From contig CATIQX010000112.1 in NCBI GenBank assembly GCA_949531795.1, positions 1 to 21,382 of the forward strand: a stretch of DNA of 21,382 nt, in the 5' to 3' direction. A model generated the notes under the pieces. That model saw nothing but the letters and a program-made list of their open reading frames with translations. It did not search any database and had not been told where the DNA came from. The stretch's first letter is position 1; every line of letters begins with the position of its first letter. The position numbers were made by a program, and so were the translations under genes. Below are positions 15,837 through 21,382 of this stretch, piece after piece. The stretch comes from Cryomorphaceae bacterium (lineage in GTDB: Bacteria; Bacteroidota; Bacteroidia; Flavobacteriales; BACL11).

Positions 15837-15844
15837 CAAATTTA
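15837..15844 (-). promoter_or_regulatory. -7 promoter element immediately ahead of trmD
   Basis: On the minus strand TAAATTTG is a perfect TAnnTTTG match followed by CAAA and then the trmD ATG at 15832. The gap of 4 nt means transcription should start at or within a base or two of the start codon. No well-spaced -33 TTTG is present. Confidence 0.5.
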
Positions 15845-15894
15845 CAAAATCAAAATGGTTTATTTTTCCTATTTGATTTTTCTTTTATATTGAT

Positions 15895-15909
15895 ATGACA
15901 AGCTGTCAT
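15895..15909. promoter_or_regulatory. Inverted repeat, candidate operator
   Basis: ATGACA and TGTCAT are perfect 6-bp arms around AGC. The element lies about 63 bp upstream of the trmD start and about 213 bp upstream of the TPR gene. The size and symmetry suit a dimeric regulator, but no regulator gene is nearby. Confidence 0.3.
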
Positions 15910-16122
15910 GTTTGTTTTATAAAAAACAATAAATCAGTTACTTAAGTTTAGTAATATAAATAGTTGATTTATACGATATTTTTATTGTATAAATAAGTTT
16001 TGAAAAATATTTTTTTGTTAATATTATGCGTTATTTGCTAACAATTGTTGATATTTATTTAAACTATTAATGTTTAATCTAATTTTATTATTTGTAATTT
16101 CATCAACCTAAAATAAAGTTAT

Positions 16123-17217
16123 ATGTATAAATTATTTTCTTTACTCTGTTTTATTTTTTTGTTGTCTAAAAGTGCGGAATCTCAAAATTTAGATAGTACA
16201 AAGGTTATCTCATTGGAACAACAATTTAGTGATTCTATCGCCATTATCAATCAACAAAATGAAGATTTAAAAGAATCTAGAGATGCTTACAATGATGGAT
16301 TAATTTTATTAAAAAATAAAAACTATAATGAGGCAATTATTTTCTTTAGTAGGGCGATAAGTATTGATTCTATTTTTTTTCAAGCATATTTGAGTAGGGC
16401 AAAATGCTATGAGAATTCAGATTTTAACTTAGCGATTTCTGATTATTTAAAAACTTTTGAGCTTGATTCTACTAATTTATTAGCTCTATATGCAGTCGCA
16501 AACTTGTACTTAAAAACAAATAAATATTTGGCTGAAGAAATGTATAAAACTATTTTTTCATTAAATATTTATGAATATAAAGCTTTGAACCAACTTGGGA
16601 TTATTGCCTTTACTGATGAAAAATATGATGATGCCGAGCAGTTATTTACACAATCCTTATTAATTAACAGAAATTCTTATACTTTAAATGACAGGGGAAG
16701 TTGCTATCGTAAGTTAGATAAATTAGATTTGGCAGTTAACGATTATTTGGCTGCAATTGCTTTGAATACTAATTTGGCGTTTATTTATAGTAACTTGGGA
16801 AGTGTTTATGCTAAGCAAGATGAAGTTGAAAAGGCTATAATTTATTATGATTTAGCTATTTCAATTGATGCTAATTACATTCTGGCTTATAATAACAAGG
16901 CAAGTGTTTTATTAGATGAAAACAAATTTGAAAAAGCTAAAGTTGAGATTGATAAAGCATTAGCTTTAGATGCTGAATATGCACCTGCATATAACAATAC
17001 TGGAGTTATTAATCATAAATTGAAGAAATATAATGAAGCTATTTCAGCTTTTGATAAAGCAATCAAATTAGATGTAAATTATGCAAAAGCTTATTTGAAT
17101 AGGGGTATATCTAAGCAAATGATAAGAAATGAGGAAGGTGCTTGCTTAGATTGGAGTAAAGCAAAAGAATTAGGAATTATGATGGCAAAAAAATATTTAT
17201 CGAATGATTGTGAATAG
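16123..17217 (+). CDS. Secreted tetratricopeptide repeat protein
   Basis: This 364-residue protein has a signal peptide (1-20, cleavage near AES-Q) and then about eight TPR units from residue 52 to the end. The repeats are recognisable by the spacing of A, Y, G and P-like positions, for example YNEAIIFFSRAISID, VEKAIIYYDLAISID and YNEAISAFDKAIKLD. The last unit has the form GACLDWSKAKELG and the chain ends near a cysteine (NDCE), a pattern seen in many Bacteroidota TPR proteins. It probably acts as a periplasmic protein-protein scaffold; no catalytic residues are seen. The stop overlaps the next gene (PorE-like copy 2) by 14 nt, so the two are surely co-translated and may work together, though that is inference. 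Confidence 0.82.
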   Translation: MYKLFSLLCFIFLLSKSAESQNLDSTKVISLEQQFSDSIAIINQQNEDLKESRDAYNDGLILLKNKNYNEAIIFFSRAISIDSIFFQAYLSRAKCYENSDFNLAISDYLKTFELDSTNLLALYAVANLYLKTNKYLAEEMYKTIFSLNIYEYKALNQLGIIAFTDEKYDDAEQLFTQSLLINRNSYTLNDRGSCYRKLDKLDLAVNDYLAAIALNTNLAFIYSNLGSVYAKQDEVEKAIIYYDLAISIDANYILAYNNKASVLLDENKFEKAKVEIDKALALDAEYAPAYNNTGVINHKLKKYNEAISAFDKAIKLDVNYAKAYLNRGISKQMIRNEEGACLDWSKAKELGIMMAKKYLSNDCE

Positions 17218-19303
17218 GTGTTGTAGTAAAAATTTATTAATAGTTATTTTCTTGTTAATTGCAAGCGTTACTTTCTCTCAAGATATTTCCTTTAAGAATT
17301 CAAATTTTAAAAAGGAGAAGCAAGAGCTAAATTTGGCAAAAGAAAATATAGCTATTGCTGATGAAATTCGTGCTGATGGAATTGAGAAGATCTTGGCAAT
17401 GCAAGAAGCTAATACTTTATTTAAACAAGCTATTTTCTATTACCTAAAAGCCCAAGATTTCAACCCAAATAATTCAGAATTGAATTACAAAATTGGTAGC
17501 AGTTATTTGTTTACTAATCAAAAAGAAAAAGCTGCTTATTACTTAACAAGAGTAACTGATTTAACAAATGATTACCCATCTGATTTTTTATTTTTTTATG
17601 CTATGGCATTGCAATTACAGGGCGATTATTTACAGGCAGTTGACCAGTTTGAACAGTTTAAGGTTACAGCTAAAAATAAAGTGTATGAGCGCTATCAGGT
17701 ATTAGCAAAGAAGTACACTAAAGAATGTCAAGGTGCAAATGATATAATGCGTATTTCCAACAGAATTTGGGTTGATAATATAGCTTTAAATACTGAATTT
17801 GATGATTGGAGCCCTTGTTTGAGTGCAGATGGAGAGTTTCTAATTTTTACTTCTAATAAGCCAAATGAAAAGCCAGCTAATGAGTTCGGTATTTATGATC
17901 AGGATATATATTCATCTAATTTAGATGCTAGAAAATTTCAAGTGATATTGCCTGTTGCAGAACTAAATACAGAAAATAATGATGTTGCTGGAGGGCTTTC
18001 TTATGATGGTCAGAGGCTCCTTATTTTTAAGGAGGAACATGGAAATACAGATGTTTTTGAGTCTAAATTGAATGGTTTGAAATGGGGTATTCCTTCTAGA
18101 AAAATGGGTGAAAAGTTAAGAGGTGGAAATACGGATGGTAATGAAACATTTGCCTCATTTGATCCACCTGACGTCAAGGTCTACTATATCACTGATGGAG
18201 GGTATAGTGGTAATAAAAATATCTATTTTTCAGGAGTAATGAATAGAGAACGAAATCTTTGGGGTAAGGGTCAAAGTGCTGGTCATGAAGTTAATACAAA
18301 GTTTCAGGAAGGATCAGTCTATATTCATCCTGATGGAAAAACTATGTATTTCTCATCTCAAGGACATAATACACTTGGTGGCTATGATATTTTTGTTTCT
18401 TACGTTGACGATTTAGGTCACTGGGGTGAGCCAGTTAACTTGGGCTATCCTATTAACACACCTTATGATGATTTATTTTATAGTGCTACAGCTAGTGGAA
18501 GATATGCTTATATAGCTTCAAATAGAGCCGGAGGAATTGGAGGCTTAGATATTTATAAGGTAACATATTGGGGGTCAGATAAGCCTATGAGTACTGATGT
18601 GCAGGATCAGTTAATAGCTGGTATCTCTAAGCCTGTGAGTGATAATACAATTTCAAAACCTATAATTGTGGAAGAAAAATCTTTAACTGTTTTCAAAGGA
18701 AATGTATTAGATGCTATCACTAAAAAACCTATTAAAGCTTCAATTGAAATTATCTTAAATGAAACGGGAAGAGTTTATACATCCTTCTTTTCTAATAGCG
18801 CTACAGGTAAATTTCTATTATCCTTACCTGCTGGAAATAACTATGGAATTTCTGTTTCTGCTGAAGGTTATTTATTTCATTCGGAAAATTTTGACTTACC
18901 TAAGGGAGATGGTTTTAATAGTGTAATTAAGGATGTTGAATTAAAAAATATAAAAGTAGGAAGTAATATTACTCTTAGAAATGTATTTTTTGATTCAGGA
19001 AAATGGGAGGTTAAGGATGATTCCTTTCCTGAGTTAGCACGTTTAGTTTTGCTTTTAAATGATGTGCCTAACCTGAAAATTGAAATTTCGGGACACACAG
19101 ATAATGTAGGTGCTAAATCTTTTAATGAGTTGCTCTCTCAAAGACGAGCTGATGCTGTAGTAGATTATCTAGTTGAAAATGGAGTGGGTATAGAAAGATT
19201 GTCTGCTATAGGTTACGGACAAAACAATCCTGTAGATTCTAATGATACTCCTGAATCCAGGGCTTCCAACAGAAGAACAGAGTTTGAAATTATTGAAAAT
19301 TAA
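17204..19303 (+). CDS. PorE-like protein: TPR, PD40 beta-propeller, CRD, OmpA domain (copy 2)
   Basis: This 699-residue exported protein shares its domain order with the protein at 12783-14687. It has a signal peptide (about 1-25, cleaved near TFS-Q), TPR helices (about 45-175), a PD40 propeller (about 188-455), a carboxypeptidase-regulatory-like domain (about 493-580), and an OmpA domain (about 590-699). Propeller blades include FDDWSPCLSADGEFLIFTSN and later HPDGKTMYFSSQG. The OmpA domain is canonical, with SGHTDN (D633) and R648 placed 15 residues apart as expected for diaminopimelate binding. As with copy 1, the best-known protein of this layout is PorE of the T9SS. There is no clear lipobox. 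The gene overlaps the TPR gene by 14 nt at its start, and its TAA shares bases with the TAA of the convergent gene. Confidence 0.84.
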   Translation: MIVNRCCSKNLLIVIFLLIASVTFSQDISFKNSNFKKEKQELNLAKENIAIADEIRADGIEKILAMQEANTLFKQAIFYYLKAQDFNPNNSELNYKIGSSYLFTNQKEKAAYYLTRVTDLTNDYPSDFLFFYAMALQLQGDYLQAVDQFEQFKVTAKNKVYERYQVLAKKYTKECQGANDIMRISNRIWVDNIALNTEFDDWSPCLSADGEFLIFTSNKPNEKPANEFGIYDQDIYSSNLDARKFQVILPVAELNTENNDVAGGLSYDGQRLLIFKEEHGNTDVFESKLNGLKWGIPSRKMGEKLRGGNTDGNETFASFDPPDVKVYYITDGGYSGNKNIYFSGVMNRERNLWGKGQSAGHEVNTKFQEGSVYIHPDGKTMYFSSQGHNTLGGYDIFVSYVDDLGHWGEPVNLGYPINTPYDDLFYSATASGRYAYIASNRAGGIGGLDIYKVTYWGSDKPMSTDVQDQLIAGISKPVSDNTISKPIIVEEKSLTVFKGNVLDAITKKPIKASIEIILNETGRVYTSFFSNSATGKFLLSLPAGNNYGISVSAEGYLFHSENFDLPKGDGFNSVIKDVELKNIKVGSNITLRNVFFDSGKWEVKDDSFPELARLVLLLNDVPNLKIEISGHTDNVGAKSFNELLSQRRADAVVDYLVENGVGIERLSAIGYGQNNPVDSNDTPESRASNRRTEFEIIEN

Positions 19304-20058
19304 TTCAAAATAATTTTTTGTGTTAAATTTTCTGATTTAAGAATATAGATGCCTTTTTTCAAATGAGAAATAGTTGAAAGTTTCTTTTTTGTTGTTAAAA
19401 CTAATTTCCCATTGATATTATATACTAAAATAGAATGTGTTGCTTCAATTGTTTTATTTATTGAATTATAATAGAAATTATTTTTAAAATTATTGACAGA
19501 AATCCCATTCAAAATTTCTTCATTTTCTGAAAGTGATGTGCTTATAATATTATCTCCATTATTATTAGAATTTGCATTAGCAAACATAAGAGTGGCATAA
19601 AAAGTAGTATTTCCATTACTATTTGGTGTTGGCTTCCAGTCCATGGACCAACTTTTAGTCGAGTTGCCTGATGTTCCTGAAGACTTATGAGATACTGCAT
19701 TATTTGAATTTACTAATTTTGTGGTATTGTCTGTAATCAAAAAATTTCCAGACTTAGAGTTACCATTTTCAGCAGTTAGTTCAAAGCCAAATTTTATGCA
19801 ACTTGCTTTTGTTCCTGTAAGTGTAATTGTATAAGTGTTACCTATTACATAGCCACTAACTGGGATATTACTAGTAATAGCTGCTGTACCTGTTCCTGAA
19901 TTTAATATTCCATAGTGACAGGCTGTACAATTGCTTGCATCATTTGGGGAGTTAGTTTTTCCACCAGGAGAACCTGTTCCATTAGAACTAGAATTTGTTG
20001 GGTAAAATAATATTGTTAGAATAATAGTAATTGGAATAATTAGTATGTATGTTTTCAT
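19300..20058 (-). CDS. Secreted CxxCH protein of choice-of-anchor V type with T9SS tail
   Basis: This 252-residue exported protein has an N-terminal signal or hydrophobic segment (about 1-19). A GSPGGKTNSPNDASNCTACH block follows, with C44-x-x-C47-H48, a possible heme c site. This layout (Gly/Pro-rich lead, CxxCH, then a beta domain to about residue 170) matches what databases call choice-of-anchor V proteins. The C-terminus (about 175-252) has the form of a canonical T9SS type A tail, including VYNINGKLV, then LKKGIYILKSENLTQKIIL. Another cysteine (C86) could pair or be free. Heme binding is inferred from the motif alone; function is unknown. It is convergent with PorE-like copy 2, and its stop TAA overlaps that gene's TAA (4 nt shared). 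Confidence 0.78.
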   Translation of the reverse strand: MKTYILIIPITIILTILFYPTNSSSNGTGSPGGKTNSPNDASNCTACHYGILNSGTGTAAITSNIPVSGYVIGNTYTITLTGTKASCIKFGFELTAENGNSKSGNFLITDNTTKLVNSNNAVSHKSSGTSGNSTKSWSMDWKPTPNSNGNTTFYATLMFANANSNNNGDNIISTSLSENEEILNGISVNNFKNNFYYNSINKTIEATHSILVYNINGKLVLTTKKKLSTISHLKKGIYILKSENLTQKIILN

Positions 20059-20076
20059 AAGTTCTTATTTATTAAA

Positions 20077-20084
20077 CAAATGTA
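20077..20084 (-). promoter_or_regulatory. -7 promoter element of the choice-of-anchor V gene
   Basis: On the minus strand TACATTTG is a perfect TAnnTTTG match ending 18 nt before the ATG at 20058. A -33 TTTG at the usual distance is not seen. Confidence 0.4.
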
Positions 20085-20174
20085 TAAATATATTTTTTGG
20101 AATTGATTTATTATTTTTAAACCAAATGTTTTTAAAAATTCGGATGAGTTACTGCTTACTTTTTAGAAAATAAA

Positions 20175-20182
20175 TATATTTG
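20175..20182 (+). promoter_or_regulatory. -7 promoter element immediately ahead of the phosphoribosyltransferase gene
   Basis: TATATTTG is a perfect TAnnTTTG match, followed by CATA and then the ATG at 20187. The 4-nt gap again predicts a leaderless or nearly leaderless transcript. Confidence 0.5.
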
Positions 20183-20186
20183 CATA

Positions 20187-20690
20187 ATGACTGCAAAATC
20201 AAGAATTTTAGATATTCATGAGATAAATCATAAACTAAAACGTTTAGCTTGGCAAGTTTATGAAAAAAATTCAGCTGAAAAGGAAATTATTATAGTAGGC
20301 ATTTCAGATAGAGGATTAATTTTAGCTAATCAATTAGCAGGTTATATTCTGGAAATATCAAATATTAAAACAAAAATTTCTCATCTAGAGTTGGATAAAG
20401 ATAGTCCTTACAACAAAGAAGTTACTCTTAACTTGGCGGAAAAGGAATACATTAATAAAGTAGTTATAATTGTTGATGATGTATTGAACTCAGGCAAGAC
20501 CTTAATGTATTCAGCAAAACATTTCTTAACAACTCCACTTACTAGCCTATCTGTAATGGTTTTAGTTGATCGTAACCACAATTGTTATCCTATAAAGGCG
20601 GACTATATTGGCTTGTCTTTAGCAACTACTTTGCAGGAATATGTAAATGTAGTATTAAAAGGGGATAATAAGGGTATTTATCTCTCTTAA
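20187..20690 (+). CDS. PyrR-like phosphoribosyltransferase
   Basis: This 167-residue type I phosphoribosyltransferase carries the PRPP-binding loop IIVDDVLNSGKTL (94-106). The ILDIHEINHKLKRLAWQV start, the VGISDRGLILANQL strand-helix (37-50) and the LVDRNHNCYPIKADYIGLSL segment (126-145) closely follow PyrR, the pyrimidine attenuation regulator and uracil phosphoribosyltransferase. The middle part where PyrR has its YRDDL region differs (HLELDKDSPYNKEV), and no pyrimidine gene or attenuator is near. It is therefore safer to call it PyrR-like, with uracil or another base as substrate. It is slightly shorter than PyrR (about 180). Its last 36 nt overlap the end of aroK on the other strand. Confidence 0.83.
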   Translation: MTAKSRILDIHEINHKLKRLAWQVYEKNSAEKEIIIVGISDRGLILANQLAGYILEISNIKTKISHLELDKDSPYNKEVTLNLAEKEYINKVVIIVDDVLNSGKTLMYSAKHFLTTPLTSLSVMVLVDRNHNCYPIKADYIGLSLATTLQEYVNVVLKGDNKGIYLS

Positions 20691-21161
20691 TATCTCATCA
20701 GTGCTTTTATTATCTACTAATACTGTATGACTAGCTAATTTATAAAAAGGCTTTCTGTTTTGAAGTTCATTTTTAATATATATCTCTAATTCTTCATCAG
20801 TTTTATTATTAATTAAAGGACGACTTTTTTTTTCTTTTTTTAATCTATTAAATAGATAATTAGTTGATGACTTTAAGTAGATGCTTATTCCTTTAGAGTT
20901 TATAAATTGCATATTATTATTGTATATTGGTAGGCCACCACCACAAGCTATAATACTATTTTTACTAATGCCTCTTAAAAGTTCAGTTTCCAGCATTCTG
21001 AAATGCAATTCTCCATCTTTTTTGAATATCTCTGAAACACTTTTTTTCTCTTTTTTCTCAATCTCTTGGTCAGTGTCAAATAAGGGGAGGTGCTTTTTTT
21101 TTGCTAATAACTTAGTAATAGTTGTTTTTCCAGCACCCATGTATCCAATAAGATAGATCAT
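20655..21161 (-). CDS. aroK: Shikimate kinase
   Basis: This 168-residue P-loop kinase phosphorylates shikimate at the 3-hydroxyl, the fifth step of the shikimate pathway. The Walker A motif GYMGAGKT is at 6-13. Shikimate-binding residues follow family positions: D31 in FDTDQEIE, R55 in FRMLE, GGG at 74-76, and R136 in NRKPFY. The lid arginine is R114 in SRPL. Length is normal. It could equally be named aroL, since sequence does not separate the two isozymes. It runs convergent with the PyrR-like gene, overlapping its 3' end by 36 nt. No good promoter element is seen in front of it. Confidence 0.95.
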   Translation of the reverse strand: MIYLIGYMGAGKTTITKLLAKKKHLPLFDTDQEIEKKEKKSVSEIFKKDGELHFRMLETELLRGISKNSIIACGGGLPIYNNNMQFINSKGISIYLKSSTNYLFNRLKKEKKSRPLINNKTDEELEIYIKNELQNRKPFYKLASHTVLVDNKSTDEILREINTLIIPF

Positions 21162-21282
21162 AAAAAAGAAATAAATTTATGATTCAAATTAACATATTTT
21201 ATTATGATTTTTCATTAATAATATGGATGGATATTTTTATTAAATCTTTTTTACAAAATTCTTTCTGATTAAAGAAAAGTAA

Positions 21283-21290
21283 TATATTTG
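21283..21290 (+). promoter_or_regulatory. -7 promoter element of the tRNA-Lys gene
   Basis: TATATTTG is a perfect TAnnTTTG match ending 15 nt before the mature tRNA 5' end, which leaves a short precursor leader. The upstream TCTG (21264-21267) is a poor and closely spaced -33 candidate. Confidence 0.5.
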
Positions 21291-21305
21291 CAGCCGATTT
21301 TGACC

Positions 21306-21381
21306 GACCTGGTAGCTCAGCTGGTAGAGCACCTCACTTTTAATGAGGGGGTCCTGGGTTCGAGCCCCAGCCAGGTCACCA
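21306..21381 (+). tRNA. tRNA-Lys (anticodon UUU)
   Basis: A complete 76-nt cloverleaf is visible. The acceptor stem is GACCTGG/CCAGGTC, the D stem GCTC/GAGC, and the anticodon stem CCTCA/TGAGG with loop CTTTTAA (anticodon TTT at 21339-21341). The variable loop has 5 nt, and the T stem CTGGG/CCCAG encloses TTCGAGC. The discriminator base is A and the 3' CCA is encoded (21379-21381). It reads both lysine codons by wobble. The window ends one base later, so further tRNA genes in the same transcript cannot be excluded. Confidence 0.97.
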
Positions 21382-21382
21382 A

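Larger units (their letters stand above)
15833..16122. other. AT-rich divergent intergenic region between trmD and the TPR gene
   Basis: This 290-bp stretch has no plausible coding sequence. It holds the trmD -7 element near its left end and three symmetric elements. These are ATGACA-N3-TGTCAT (15895-15909), TTGTTTT-N4-AAAACAA (15912-15929), and the palindrome AACAATTGTT (16040-16049). For the rightward TPR gene only an imperfect element is seen (TATTATTTG, 16086-16094, one base too long). The region is unusually long for this compact window, so it may carry operators or a small RNA, but no structured RNA is evident by eye. Confidence 0.6.

Noticed and set aside
16250..17200. Repeated short motifs in the TPR gene looking like DNA repeats
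   Set aside because: They are degenerate protein-level TPR repeats, not nucleotide repeats. No CRISPR-like direct repeat with spacers is present in the window.
18877..19098. Minus-strand open frame inside PorE-like copy 2
   Set aside because: It is antisense to the CRD/OmpA-coding region, with no supporting feature.
20881..21156. Plus-strand hydrophobic open frame antisense to aroK
   Set aside because: Its apparent hydrophobicity comes from the reverse complement of a lysine- and glutamate-rich kinase sequence.
21297..21312. Small GACC-GACCTGG duplication at the 5' edge of the tRNA
   Set aside because: It is only a 4-nt repeat next to the acceptor stem and is too short to be called an attachment site. 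No integrase or second copy is visible.

Overview
The window comes from a low-GC member of the Bacteroidota, most likely the order Flavobacteriales. Three things point there: Bacteroidota-type promoters (a TAnnTTTG element at about -7), almost no Shine-Dalgarno sequences ahead of the starts, and several secreted proteins ending in type IX secretion system (T9SS) sorting domains. The species cannot be named from the sequence alone. The genes are densely packed. No mobile element, phage gene, CRISPR array or clear sign of recent transfer is visible.

Layout. Positions 1-577 hold the 3' part of a PhnP-like metallo-beta-lactamase phosphodiesterase. A large T9SS-exported M36/thermolysin-like metalloprotease follows behind two candidate promoters. 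After a probable terminator come fabG (fatty acid synthesis), a membrane-anchored von Willebrand A protein, a prohibitin-family SPFH protein and a small secreted basic protein, ending at a strong two-way hairpin terminator at about 7665-7699. On the minus strand is hutI (histidine degradation), divergent from aroC. aroC heads a very tight plus-strand run (8-nt overlap, then 6-nt and 1-nt gaps): aroC, a secreted cytochrome c / copper monooxygenase fusion, a glutamate/aspartate symporter of the DAACS family, and a PorE-like TPR/beta-propeller/OmpA protein. A second two-way terminator at about 14690-14716 separates this run from the minus-strand pair trmD-rplS.

A 290-bp AT-rich gap then leads into a two-gene plus-strand unit: a secreted TPR protein overlapping a second PorE-like protein. 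That gene meets, tail to tail, a minus-strand T9SS-exported protein with a CxxCH motif. The right end has a PyrR-like phosphoribosyltransferase convergent with aroK (their ends overlap by 36 nt), and a complete tRNA-Lys(UUU).

How the genes fit together. aroC and aroK are two shikimate-pathway genes at separate sites. trmD, rplS and the tRNA belong to translation. The rest is largely envelope biology: three T9SS cargo proteins, two PorE-like proteins that could link an outer-membrane machine to peptidoglycan, two CxxCH-bearing exported proteins, and membrane scaffold proteins (VWA, prohibitin).

I do not see a clear-cut new defence or mobile system. The most unusual items are the heme/dicopper fusion with all six expected copper ligands, the two different forms of T9SS sorting tail, the paired PorE-like proteins, and promoters placed so close to the ATG that the mRNAs are predicted to be leaderless.
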